64,000 bases of DNA from Neolewinella maritima (GTDB lineage Bacteria > Bacteroidota > Bacteroidia > Chitinophagales > Saprospiraceae), in assembly GCF_923081025.1 (NCBI RefSeq), contig NZ_CAKLPZ010000001.1, positions 744,001-808,000 of the forward strand, read 5' to 3'. A model generated the notes under the pieces. It had not been told where the DNA came from, did no database searches, and saw nothing but the letters and a program-made list of their open reading frames with translations. The stretch's first letter is position 1; every line of letters begins with the position of its first letter. A program made the position numbers and the translations under genes. Of this stretch, positions 17,093 to 25,523 are shown in pieces.

Positions 17093-17168
17093 ATGGTGTA
17101 TACCGACCAATTTTTTATATCCGCTTACCGCCCTCATGCGTTGTAGGCTGTAAGTAATCGGACGACAC

Positions 17169-18308
17169 GTGAAAAACTTTCTGCTTTCCTTTCTGATCGT
17201 ACTGGCCGCCTTCGCCGCCGGCCGCTATTGGTTTCCCGCCGCCGTCACCCCACAGGCGGATATGGTGCAGGCCAGCTACACCGGACCGTTACCCGATCGC
17301 GCCGCCGGCATGGATTCTACCGTTCTGCGCACCGGCGGACCCGCCCTCCCGTATAACCCGGAAGAGCAGCGTACCATCCGTCTATTCGAATCAGCCTCGC
17401 CGGCGGTCTGCTTTATTACGACCAAGGCGATGCGGCGCTCGTTCTGGAGCTACGGAGAGGTGGAGAGCGGCTCGGGTTCGGGCTTTATCTGGGATAAGCA
17501 GGGCCACGTGATCACTAACTTTCACGTCATCAATGGGGCCAATACCAGCTCGATCGCCATCACGCTCAGCAACGGTAAGACCTACGATGCCCGCGTGGTC
17601 GGCTTCGAAAAGGAGAAGGACCTGGCAGTACTCAAGATCAGTGCCCCGGCTAGCGAGCTACAGCCCATCCGGGTGGGCAGCAGTCAGGATATCCGCGTAG
17701 GGCAGGCGGTGTACGCCATCGGTAATCCCTTCGGACTGGACCAGACCCTCACCACCGGTATCGTATCGGCCCTGGATCGCGAGATCCGTAGTCAGGCCGG
17801 CGTACCGATCAAGGGGGCCATCCAGACCGACGCAGCCATTAATCCGGGAAACTCCGGCGGTCCGCTACTCGACAGTAACGGTCAGCTGATCGGCGTCAAT
17901 ACCAGCATTTACAGTCCCTCCGGTGCCTCGGCGGGCATCGGCTTTTCCATTCCCGTCGACGTAGTGCGCTACGTGGTAGACGACGTGATCCGCTACGGTG
18001 AAGTACGCCGCGCCGTACTGGGTGCTGACCTGCGGCAGTACAGCGGCTACAAGGGCCTCATCGTAGAGCGCGTAGAAGCCGGGGGCGGGGCCGCCAGTGC
18101 GGGGCTGAGGGGCCTGAGCATCGACTCCCGTGGACGCCGCTACCTGGGCGACGTGCTCATCGGGATCAACGGCAATGCCATCAGCAGCAACTCCGACTTG
18201 TACCTGGAGCTGGAAAAATACCAGCCCGGCGAGGTCGTTAAGCTCAATATCGTACGCGAAGAACGACAGCTCGTGCTGGAAGTGAAGCTCATCAGTTCGG
18301 TAGAGTAG
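17169..18308 (+). CDS. HtrA/DegP-like trypsin-fold serine protease with PDZ domain
   Basis: A 379-residue periplasmic protease of the DegP/DegS type, starting at GTG 17169. A signal sequence or N-terminal anchor (about 3-20) precedes the trypsin-like domain (about 75-270). The triad is His119 (NFHV), Asp151 (KEKDLAVLK) and Ser229 (NPGNSGGPL). One PDZ domain fills about 280-378 (GLIVERV...AGLRG, LGDVLIGINGNAI). A single PDZ domain and N-terminal hydrophobic segment fit a DegS/HhoB-like layout better than DegP, which has two. It probably takes part in envelope protein quality control. It stands alone after a strong terminator. Confidence 0.92.
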   Translation: MKNFLLSFLIVLAAFAAGRYWFPAAVTPQADMVQASYTGPLPDRAAGMDSTVLRTGGPALPYNPEEQRTIRLFESASPAVCFITTKAMRRSFWSYGEVESGSGSGFIWDKQGHVITNFHVINGANTSSIAITLSNGKTYDARVVGFEKEKDLAVLKISAPASELQPIRVGSSQDIRVGQAVYAIGNPFGLDQTLTTGIVSALDREIRSQAGVPIKGAIQTDAAINPGNSGGPLLDSNGQLIGVNTSIYSPSGASAGIGFSIPVDVVRYVVDDVIRYGEVRRAVLGADLRQYSGYKGLIVERVEAGGGAASAGLRGLSIDSRGRRYLGDVLIGINGNAISSNSDLYLELEKYQPGEVVKLNIVREERQLVLEVKLISSVE

Positions 18309-18322
18309 GGCCCGAGTTGCCG

Positions 18323-21205
18323 CTACAGTACGGCGAGCTTGAAGGTAGCCTGACCGGCACCCGGCTCCCGGAGCACGACGAAGTAGACCCCGGCGGGTAG
18401 GCCCGCCACACTGAGCTGTGTGCCCAGTATCCGTGCGGTACCGCTACCGAGTACCTGGCCGGCCGAGTTGGTGAGCAGGTAACTGCCCGCGCGCTGTAGG
18501 CCGGCGAAGGTGTAGGTGTGCGATCCGGTGCGCATCAGTTCGGCACCTGAGCCGTTGGGCACGCTGTTGGGCACGCTGTTCACGAGCTGACTCAGGTCGA
18601 TGCCCACTACGATGGGATCGTGGTCGCTGAAGCGGTAGAAATCGGGTGCGTACAGACTGTCGCTGGCTCCCTCCGTATTGTAGTCGAGTATGGCGGGCTC
18701 CGGCGCGTTGACCGTCCAGGCGGTAGCTCCGGTGATGAACGGCGCCAGCGAATCACTGGCCAGCGCGTAGTCGAGGCTGCCCCACGCTCCGCCGAAGACG
18801 TAGCTGGGCGGACCGCCGGCACAGGGGAAGCGGTCGTTGCCGAGCAGGCGCTTGGTGTTCACGTAGCCGGCATCTTCCAGTACCCTGATGGGCTCCTCCA
18901 TGCGGTAGGCGTTGAGGTCACCGATGACCAGCACGTCGGGATCGTCTACTCCCGTAGGGTCGGTCGCCAGCCAGGCGGCCAGTGCGCGGGCTCCTTTGGC
19001 GCGGGTGCCGTTGCAGTTGCCGGCACCTCCATCGTCGTCGTTGCCGGGGCCACAGCCGCCGCCCTTACTCTTAAAGTGGTTGACACAGACGGTCAGTTCC
19101 TCACCCAGGTTACTGCTGCCGGCGTCGATGACGCGGAAGGTTTGGGCCAGGGGTACGCGGTTGGTGCTGCGTCCTACGAAGAGGGAATCCGGACTGGCCA
19201 GTGCAGCCGCCGTGCCGGACTCCTCGATCCGGTCGGTGCGGTACACCAGGGCCACCATGATCTGGTCGTCACCGGTATTGGGGGAGACCACGAAGGCGTA
19301 GGGTACGCCGCAGCGGGTAGAGAGTGCATCGACCAGACGGGCGAGGGCGATATTGTCATTGTTCTCGATCTCGATGAGGCCGATGATGTCGGCGTTCAGC
19401 TCGCACAGGGCGGCTACGATCTTGTCTTCCTGGCGGATGAGCTCTGCCTCGGTATCGGCACCCCGGCTATTCAGGGTGGTAAAGTAGTTGAGCACGTTAG
19501 CGCTGACTACGCGTAATTCGCCGCCTACCTCCGGCGCACTAGTGGGCCGGTCGTTACCACTCAGGCGCAGGTTTTCGGTCTGGGTAGGCTGAATGCGGTA
19601 GCGACGGAAGCCGTAGCCCAGCACACCGGTGAGGCCGCTAATGGTCTGTCCGGCACGGATCTGATCGCTGGCTTCCAGGGTATCGGTGCCAGCGAACAGG
19701 ATGGGCAGGTTATTGCTTCCGCCCCGCCCGTCGTCGATGAGCAGCAGGTCGGCGGAGATGCTGTCCCGGTAGGCAGCCAGGGCGGCAGCATCCGGCCGGT
19801 TGCATTCGGTGAATTGGATGATGCGCTCGTCAGAGGTCACCTCCACCTCACCGAAGCGGGCCAGGCTGCTCACGTCGGTGATGACCAGGTCGCGGGGGGT
19901 GACGCGCATACCTTCCAGGGCTTCCAGGAGGGAATCTGCGCGGGGTAGGGTAAGAATCACGGCGGTAGGTAAGTCCGCGCCGGCAGACTTCCGGGTAATC
20001 GCCGCACCGGCGTCCCCGCCCCCCCGGATCTGGGTCTGACCGAAGCGCTCTTCGACTACGCCGGTTACGGTGACCAGCTCGCCCATGGTTACGCTCGCGT
20101 TGGGTGCGAATACGAAGACGCCTTCGGAGGTCAGGCTGTCCTGATCGGCGTCGGCGTCCTCTTCCTGTACGTAGAAGCCGTCGAGGCCGTCCACGAAGTC
20201 ACCCGTCACGATGGCTTCTACCGTGACGGTATTGCCGGCCAGGGGGCTGGTCTCGCCGCGGCCCTGCACGATGTGGATGGCGATGGGGTCGGTGCCTAGG
20301 TCGTCGTCCAGCAATAGGAGTTCAGCGGGCGCACCGCTGGTATAGCTGGTATCGCTGATGGCGCCGAGGGTCACCACGATAGTTTCGCTGCCCTCGATCT
20401 GCTCATCCTCTACTACGGTAAGAATGACGCTTACGCTGAGCTCGCCGCTGGGGATGGTAGCCTGCTGGTCGCCGGTAGTGAGGTAGTCAGTACCGGGAGT
20501 AGCCGTGCCGCTCAGCGCATAGCTTAAGGTGAGGTCACTGTCCGCCGCTGTCGACAGACTTACCGTAAAGCCACCGTCGGTGCCGGGCTCGGCCAGGTCG
20601 GTGGTCGCCGTGATGGATAGGGTAGGCCCGTCGCTGCCGCCGCCTCCCTGGTAGGTGCCGAAGGGAACGATAGCGCCGATCTCTACTAGCGTAAGGCCGT
20701 CGAGGAGGTTATTGCCGGGCGTAATCCAGTTATCGGCTACCCAGGTACCGTCGGGGCCCGTACCGTTGGTGCGGTAGAGGTAGCTGTCGGTATAGATACT
20801 GGTATCGTCACCGATCGGTCCGCCAACCTGGTCGACGATACTACCGTCGAGCTCCAGGGTGAAGGCATCGTTACCGTTGCCGGATACCGTGCCGGAGGCG
20901 ATGACGTTAGCGAAGTCGCCCGCTGTACCGAAGGCTTCGGCGAAGGCATCCGTACCGTTCACCACGTAGACGAAGGCATCCGTGTAGGTGCCGGAGAGCG
21001 TGATGGGCGTGCCCTCGGTATTGGTATTGGCGTAGCGCTGTACGGTGTAAGCGCTCAGATCGACCGTGCCCTTCACGTACAATTCCACGGCCCGGGGCGT
21101 GGCGCCCGGGGCGGTCCCGTCGAGCAGTCCGGTGATCAGCACACGGTCCTGCGCGGTGATGAACAAGCTACAGAGGAGGCTGAGGTAGAGTAAAACTGGT
21201 TTCAT
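18323..21205 (-). CDS. ExeM/NucH-type extracellular endonuclease, multidomain, T9SS cargo
   Basis: A 960-residue secreted protein. After the signal peptide (to FITAQ) comes a lamin-tail-like domain (about 20-180: ITGLLDGT, RAVELYVKGTVDLSAY, NDAFTLELDGSIVD). A Calx-beta repeat follows (about 195-300, PGTDY and EGSETIVVTL), then an OB-fold-like region (about 310-400). The endonuclease/exonuclease/phosphatase domain (about 540-880) contains VSANVLNYF, ADIIGLIEIEN, VNHFKSKG, VIGDLNAYRMEEP and the catalytic FSDHDPIVVG. A type A sorting domain closes it. The architecture matches the ExeM/NucH nucleases that degrade extracellular DNA for phosphate or nitrogen. It is the only gene of its unit. Confidence 0.9.
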   Translation of the reverse strand: MKPVLLYLSLLCSLFITAQDRVLITGLLDGTAPGATPRAVELYVKGTVDLSAYTVQRYANTNTEGTPITLSGTYTDAFVYVVNGTDAFAEAFGTAGDFANVIASGTVSGNGNDAFTLELDGSIVDQVGGPIGDDTSIYTDSYLYRTNGTGPDGTWVADNWITPGNNLLDGLTLVEIGAIVPFGTYQGGGGSDGPTLSITATTDLAEPGTDGGFTVSLSTAADSDLTLSYALSGTATPGTDYLTTGDQQATIPSGELSVSVILTVVEDEQIEGSETIVVTLGAISDTSYTSGAPAELLLLDDDLGTDPIAIHIVQGRGETSPLAGNTVTVEAIVTGDFVDGLDGFYVQEEDADADQDSLTSEGVFVFAPNASVTMGELVTVTGVVEERFGQTQIRGGGDAGAAITRKSAGADLPTAVILTLPRADSLLEALEGMRVTPRDLVITDVSSLARFGEVEVTSDERIIQFTECNRPDAAALAAYRDSISADLLLIDDGRGGSNNLPILFAGTDTLEASDQIRAGQTISGLTGVLGYGFRRYRIQPTQTENLRLSGNDRPTSAPEVGGELRVVSANVLNYFTTLNSRGADTEAELIRQEDKIVAALCELNADIIGLIEIENNDNIALARLVDALSTRCGVPYAFVVSPNTGDDQIMVALVYRTDRIEESGTAAALASPDSLFVGRSTNRVPLAQTFRVIDAGSSNLGEELTVCVNHFKSKGGGCGPGNDDDGGAGNCNGTRAKGARALAAWLATDPTGVDDPDVLVIGDLNAYRMEEPIRVLEDAGYVNTKRLLGNDRFPCAGGPPSYVFGGAWGSLDYALASDSLAPFITGATAWTVNAPEPAILDYNTEGASDSLYAPDFYRFSDHDPIVVGIDLSQLVNSVPNSVPNGSGAELMRTGSHTYTFAGLQRAGSYLLTNSAGQVLGSGTARILGTQLSVAGLPAGVYFVVLREPGAGQATFKLAVL

Positions 21206-21288
21206 GAGCTGGGCACTTGGGTAGATGGAGCGACAAAGATAGTCGTCGGACCCCAGCGCCCAGCCTATTGCCCTAAGCTTGAATAAAC

Positions 21289-21921
21289 TTAGTTCACCGC
21301 GTAGGGCATCCGCTTGCTGGCGTTGCGCATGAGGGCCTCGACGAGGTCTTCGGCCTTGTTCATCAGTCCGCCGCTGGCCTCCCAGTCGTAGTTCCAGATC
21401 ATGCCCTTTTCGGCGTCGTGGATGTCCATATTCACCGTAGTCGCATTCGTGGCACCGGCGGCACCGGCCAGTACGGCCAGTGCGATGGCCGCGCCCTGGC
21501 TCATGGGCTTGCTCATATTGAAGCGCGTCGTGATCACGGCATCTACGCCCAGGATCTGGGCCATCTCGGCGGGGGTCATGCTGCGGTCGTCGATGCTCCA
21601 GCCGGCCTTGGTGAGCTTGGCGTTGGTGGTCTCGGGATCCAGGATCTCCAGGTTGCGGATCTTGCCCTGCTGCTTGCGGCGCAGCATCCAGCTGTAGATC
21701 TCGCGCTGAAAGGTGAAGGTATCGTCGCGTGCGGCCTGGGCCAGGGCTTCCGGATCGTCTTTCGGACGCCCCTTGATGGCTACGGTAGGTGGCAGGATCG
21801 CGATCAGCTGGTGGCGGGAGGTAGCGGCGGCCATTCCGGGCGCTTCGTAGATCTTTGGTCCGCAGGAGGTAAGCAGAAAGAGTACGCTCACGAGGAGCAG
21901 GTTAGAATAAACAGCTTTCAT
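21289..21921 (-). CDS. Lipoprotein of unknown function
   Basis: A 210-residue lipoprotein (signal ...LFLLTSCG, cleaved before Cys). ATG 21921 is preferred to an in-frame start nine codons earlier because it gives a normal signal peptide. The mature part has an ILPPTVAIKGRPKDD strand, a MTPAEMAQILGVDAVITTRF segment and a hydrophobic Ala/Gly-rich patch before VNMDIHDAEKGMIWNYDWE. The pattern resembles GNA1162/CsgG-like periplasmic lipoproteins that build amphipathic pores or secretion accessories, but I do not claim a family. Confidence 0.7.
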   Translation of the reverse strand: MKAVYSNLLLVSVLFLLTSCGPKIYEAPGMAAATSRHQLIAILPPTVAIKGRPKDDPEALAQAARDDTFTFQREIYSWMLRRKQQGKIRNLEILDPETTNAKLTKAGWSIDDRSMTPAEMAQILGVDAVITTRFNMSKPMSQGAAIALAVLAGAAGATNATTVNMDIHDAEKGMIWNYDWEASGGLMNKAEDLVEALMRNASKRMPYAVN

Positions 21922-21971
21922 ATAGGGGAATAGTGAGTGTGAGATCAATAGTACTACTGACGGGGGTATAG

Positions 21972-22664
21972 TTATGTATTTTTCTGTAGCTGCGCCCGCA
22001 ATCGATCCACATGTACGCGGTATAGTACCGGTCCGCCCCGCACACCGCGGCGTTTCTCCTCGGTTTCGATAAGGAAATCGTAGGTCTGCAGCTTGCGCCG
22101 AAAGTTGCGGCGGTCCAGGCCTTCGCCCAGAATCTCTTCGTATACCCCCTGCGCTTCGGTCAGCGTAAAGCGCTCGGGCAGTAGGTCAAAGGCCAGGGGG
22201 CGCGTACGCAGGTGCAAGATCAGGCGGGCATGGGCATCGGCGAGCAGCGTGCTGTGGTCAAATCCCAGTGGGGGTACCTCCGATAGCGGAAACCAACGCA
22301 CCTCGCTGAGGTAGCCCAGGGCCGTCGGCTGGTGCTGCTCCGGCCGCACCAGCGCGTAGTACGACGTAGTGACCACCCGCCGCACGGGGTGGCGGTCCGG
22401 TGCACTATAGGTAGCTACCTGCTGCAGGTACAGATTGCGCACGCCGACGAGTTCGAGGAGTACGCGGCGGGCGGTTTCCTCCAGCCGCTCGGTCTCCGCC
22501 ATAGCCCCGCCGGGCAGTACCCAGTGGCCCAGGAAGGGCTCCACCGCGCGGCGCACGAGGAGCACCCGCAGTTCCCCTTCGGCGTAGCCGAAGACCACGC
22601 AGTCGGCCGTATGGGTAGCCGCTGCGCTGCGTACGGTGACGCGGGTATCTAGCGGCCCATCCAT
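21972..22664 (-). CDS. Nudix-winged-helix (NrtR-like) regulator, probably of uronate genes
   Basis: A 230-residue protein with an N-terminal Nudix fold (about 15-150) and a C-terminal winged helix (about 160-225, FTLTEAQGVYEEILGEGLDRRNFRRKL), the layout of the NrtR/AraR/XylR transcription regulators of Bacteroidota. The Nudix box keeps its Gly, first Glu and Arg. However, the catalytic region that normally reads RE-x-EE-x-G reads RVLLELVGV, so two metal-binding Glu are lost and hydrolysis is unlikely. Its start overlaps the end of kduD by 16 bases, placing it in the kduI-kduD operon. It probably senses a uronate intermediate and controls this locus. Confidence 0.83.
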   Translation of the reverse strand: MDGPLDTRVTVRSAAATHTADCVVFGYAEGELRVLLVRRAVEPFLGHWVLPGGAMAETERLEETARRVLLELVGVRNLYLQQVATYSAPDRHPVRRVVTTSYYALVRPEQHQPTALGYLSEVRWFPLSEVPPLGFDHSTLLADAHARLILHLRTRPLAFDLLPERFTLTEAQGVYEEILGEGLDRRNFRRKLQTYDFLIETEEKRRGVRGGPVLYRVHVDRLRAQLQKNT

Positions 22665-23401
22665 CCGCCGTCTACGGTGAGTACGGTGCCCGATACATAG
22701 TCCGAGGCCGCGCTGGCAAGAAATACGGTGGGTCCCTTGAAGTCGTCCGGCTCACCCCAGCGTCCGGCGGGAATGCGCCCGAGGATGGAGGCGGAGCGCT
22801 CCGCATTATCCTGCAGCGCCTGTGTATTATCGGTGCGGATATAGCCCGGCGCGATGGCATTGACCTGCACGCCGTGGCCGGCCCACTCGTTGGATAGCGC
22901 CATGACCAGCTGACCGATCGCCCCCTTTGAGGCCGCGTAGCCTGGTACGGTGATGCCGCCCTGGAAAGTGAGCAGGGAGGCGGTGAAGATGATCTTACCC
23001 CTGCCGCGGGCGACCATATCGCGCCCAAATTCCCGGGAGAGAATGAAGGGGGCGGTCTGGTTGACCGCGATCACCTCGTCCCAGTACGCATCGCTGTGCT
23101 CGGCGGCGGGGGCCCGCTGAATGGTGCCGGCGTTATTGACCAGAATATCGGGGGTGCCATGGGTGGCCTTTACCGTAGCGATGAAGTCGGTTAGGGCGCT
23201 GCGGTCCGAGAAGTCGCAGCGGTAGGCGGTGAAGCGGCGGCCGAGCGTGGTAACGGCCTGGGCGATGGCGTCCGTCTCGCTGAGACTGGCCGATACACCG
23301 ATGATGTCGGCGCCGGCGGCGGCGAGCCCTTCGGCCATGGCGAAGCCGATGCCGCGCTTGCAGCCGGTGACGAGGGCGGTCTTGCCCGTGAGGTCGAACA
23401 T
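22649..23401 (-). CDS. kduD: 2-deoxy-D-gluconate 3-dehydrogenase / 2-keto-3-deoxygluconate-forming reductase (KduD)
   Basis: A 250-residue short-chain dehydrogenase. KduD converts 2,5-diketo-3-deoxygluconate to 2-keto-3-deoxygluconate after KduI. The cofactor motif is TGCKRGIG (residues 12-19), with NNAG at 89-92, Ser142 and the catalytic pair Tyr155-Lys159 in YAASK. The N-terminus MFDLTGKTALVTGC and the C-terminus GTVLTVDGGWMGR are typical of KduD. It follows kduI by 2 bases and is overlapped by the regulator gene, so the three form one operon. Confidence 0.93.
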   Translation of the reverse strand: MFDLTGKTALVTGCKRGIGFAMAEGLAAAGADIIGVSASLSETDAIAQAVTTLGRRFTAYRCDFSDRSALTDFIATVKATHGTPDILVNNAGTIQRAPAAEHSDAYWDEVIAVNQTAPFILSREFGRDMVARGRGKIIFTASLLTFQGGITVPGYAASKGAIGQLVMALSNEWAGHGVQVNAIAPGYIRTDNTQALQDNAERSASILGRIPAGRWGEPDDFKGPTVFLASAASDYVSGTVLTVDGGWMGR

Positions 23402-23403
23402 AG

Positions 23404-24237
23404 CTAGCGGATAGTTGAGCGTGGAGCGGCGTCCATATCGGCGAAGGACTGGTTTTCACCGGCCATGCCCCAGACAAAGCGGTAGGCGGCGGTACCGGCC
23501 CCGCTGTGGATAGACCAGGGGGGAGAAATAACGGCCTCGTCGTTGCGCACGGCCAGGTGGCGGGTCTCTTCGGGGCTACCCATGAAGTGCATGACCAGCT
23601 CGTCCTCCGGCAGGTCGAAGTAGAGGTATACCTCCATACGACGGGCGTGGGTATGGGGCGGAAAGGTGTTCCAGATATTGCCCTCGGCGAGCTCGGTGAA
23701 GCCCATCACGACCTGACAGCTCTGAATGCCCTGCTCGTGGATGTACTGGTAGAGTACACGCTTGTTGGCATGGGCCTCGTCGCCCAGCGCGATGCGGTTG
23801 GCTTCGGACTGTGTAGCCTTCGTAGTGGGATACTCCTTGTGGGCGGGGGCGGAGTTGATGTAGTACTTGGCGGGCTGGCCGGCCGAAGCACTGGCGAAGC
23901 GTACGTCCCGGGCACCGCGGCCGATGTACAGGCAGTCGAAACGCTCCAGGGTGTAGGCCGTGCCGTCTACGGTCACCGTACCGCTACCGCCCAAATTAAG
24001 CAGGCCGAGCTCGCGGCGCTCCAGGAAGTAGTCGGCCCGCAGGGCATCGTCGTTTTCGAGCTGGAGGGGCTGATCAGTGGGTACCGCGCCGCCGAAGATG
24101 AAGCGGTCGTAGTAGGAGTGGAACAGGGTCACCGCTCCGGGGGTCATCACGCCGGTGGCGAGAAACTCATCGCGTAGCTCGCTGGTGGTCTGTAACTTGA
24201 AGTGGTCGGGGTGGACGCCATGGCGCATGGTAATCAT
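23404..24237 (-). CDS. kduI: 5-keto-4-deoxyuronate isomerase (KduI)
   Basis: A 277-residue cupin-fold isomerase, close to the length of E. coli KduI. It converts 5-keto-4-deoxyuronate, the product of unsaturated uronate release, to 2,5-diketo-3-deoxygluconate. Zinc ligands are in the HTHARRMEVY segment (two His and a Glu) and in the following HSG motif region. ATG 24237 (MITMRHGVHPDHF) is chosen over a TTG at 24258 because the family begins with a similar short stretch and because the TTG lies within a promoter-like TATATTTG. It opens the kduI-kduD-regulator operon. Confidence 0.95.
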   Translation of the reverse strand: MITMRHGVHPDHFKLQTTSELRDEFLATGVMTPGAVTLFHSYYDRFIFGGAVPTDQPLQLENDDALRADYFLERRELGLLNLGGSGTVTVDGTAYTLERFDCLYIGRGARDVRFASASAGQPAKYYINSAPAHKEYPTTKATQSEANRIALGDEAHANKRVLYQYIHEQGIQSCQVVMGFTELAEGNIWNTFPPHTHARRMEVYLYFDLPEDELVMHFMGSPEETRHLAVRNDEAVISPPWSIHSGAGTAAYRFVWGMAGENQSFADMDAAPRSTIR

Positions 24238-24255
24238 AAGAAGAAGTTTCTGTGT

Positions 24256-24263
24256 CAAATATA
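24256..24263 (-). promoter_or_regulatory. -7 promoter box of the kduI operon
   Basis: TATATTTG on the minus strand matches the Bacteroidota -7 consensus exactly, 18 bases before ATG 24237. TTAG lies 20 bases upstream at the -33 position. The box is embedded in GTGTCAAATATACAC (24252-24266), a partial dyad that could be an operator for the Nudix-type regulator. The region lies between the divergent kduI and GH88 genes. Confidence 0.5.
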
Positions 24264-24284
24264 CACGGAATTGCCAGGAGGCAC

Positions 24285-24292
24285 TAACTTTA
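24285..24292 (+). promoter_or_regulatory. Candidate -7 box for the GH88 unit
   Basis: TAACTTTA differs from TAnnTTTG only in the last base and lies 22 bases before ATG 24315. No convincing -33 element was found. Confidence 0.35.
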
Positions 24293-24314
24293 GCCTGATC
24301 ATTCTACCGTACTT

Positions 24315-25505
24315 ATGCGAATTCTTCCCCTCCTCGTCTGTCTGCTCGCTGCGGTGTGCACCGCCTCCTGCCAGCGTTCTCCCGCACCTGCGGACCCGCC
24401 CGCTGCTACGTACAGTATACCGGTCGACAGCATATTTGCCCTGGCTAAAGTCAAGTACCTGCGCGCAGCGACCAGCCTGGACACTGCCGCCGGACTGCCC
24501 CGTAACGCCTGGGACGACGGGACCTGGCGGCAAGTCGGCAAAACGGACTGGACCACCGGCTTCTTCCCCGGTATCCTCTGGCAGGTGTACGCCCATGATC
24601 GCGACGCGGAGGTACTCGCACAGGCCAAAAAGTGGACCGAGACCCTGCGGGAAAATCAGACCTACGACCGCAACCACGACATCGGCTTCATCATGTACTC
24701 CAGCTTCGGAAATGCCCTGGAGCTGACGGGTGATAGCGCCACCTACCTGCAGCCGCTGCTGACCGCGGCGCGCACGGGGGCCGGCCGCTTCAACCCCACC
24801 GTAAAGACCATCCGGAGCTGGGACCGCGAGGATACTAACCACCTAACCATCATCGACAATATGATGAACCTGCACCTGTTCAACTTCGCCGCCCGGGAGA
24901 CCGGCGATAGCAGCTACCTCCGCATGGCACGCCGTCATGCCGACCGTACCGACGCCGAGCACTTCCGCCCCGACGGGAGTAGCTACCACGTGGTGACCTA
25001 CGATCCCGCCGACGGAGCCGTGCGCTCCCGCACCACCCACCAGGGGATCGCGGACGAAAGCATGTGGGCGCGCGGACAGGCCTGGGCCATCTACGGATTC
25101 ACCGAGGCCTACCAGGACATGGGCGACCAACGCTACCTTGACCGGGCTATCCGGTCGGCGGATCACTTCATCGAGAACCTGCCCGCGGACACCATTCCAT
25201 TCTGGGACTTCGATGCGCCGGGGGAGGAGAAGGACGCTAGCGCAGCGGCCATCGCGGCCAGTGCATTTATCGCGCTCAGCGAAGTGACTGGCAGTGCCAA
25301 GTACCGCAGCGAAGCGGAGCGACTGCTTACCGCCCTGAGCAGCCCGAAGTATCTGGCCGGAGTAGATGATCCGATGGGCGGACTACTGCGTCACCAGACC
25401 GGCAATAAGCCGCGCAGCGGCACCGATCGCGAGCGGGAGCTCGACGTCAACATCAACTACGGCGACTACTACTACCTGGAGGCGCTCAACCGCTTGAACC
25501 AGTAA
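24315..25505 (+). CDS. Unsaturated glucuronyl hydrolase, GH88, lipoprotein
   Basis: A 396-residue GH88 enzyme with a lipoprotein signal (VCTASCQ). It releases the 4,5-unsaturated uronic acid left by polysaccharide lyases, feeding KduI. The alpha/alpha-barrel motifs are WTTGFFPG, HDIGF with Asp122, IDNMMNL with Asp181, GIADESMWARGQAWAIYGF and EKDASAAAIAASA. Asp122 and Asp181 correspond by motif to the two key acids of characterised enzymes. It is divergent from kduI and followed by a DUF4861 gene, so the periplasmic and cytoplasmic steps are encoded side by side. Confidence 0.94.
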   Translation: MRILPLLVCLLAAVCTASCQRSPAPADPPAATYSIPVDSIFALAKVKYLRAATSLDTAAGLPRNAWDDGTWRQVGKTDWTTGFFPGILWQVYAHDRDAEVLAQAKKWTETLRENQTYDRNHDIGFIMYSSFGNALELTGDSATYLQPLLTAARTGAGRFNPTVKTIRSWDREDTNHLTIIDNMMNLHLFNFAARETGDSSYLRMARRHADRTDAEHFRPDGSSYHVVTYDPADGAVRSRTTHQGIADESMWARGQAWAIYGFTEAYQDMGDQRYLDRAIRSADHFIENLPADTIPFWDFDAPGEEKDASAAAIAASAFIALSEVTGSAKYRSEAERLLTALSSPKYLAGVDDPMGGLLRHQTGNKPRSGTDRERELDVNINYGDYYYLEALNRLNQ

Positions 25506-25523
25506 CCGAATACCCACTAGCAC

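Noticed and set aside
18620-19516. Plus-strand open frame inside the ExeM/NucH gene
   Set aside because: It runs antisense through the nuclease domain, whose catalytic motifs are clear on the minus strand.
24238-24258. Upstream TTG start for KduI
   Set aside because: It would place the start within the -7 promoter box, and the family begins with the MITMRHGV-type segment.
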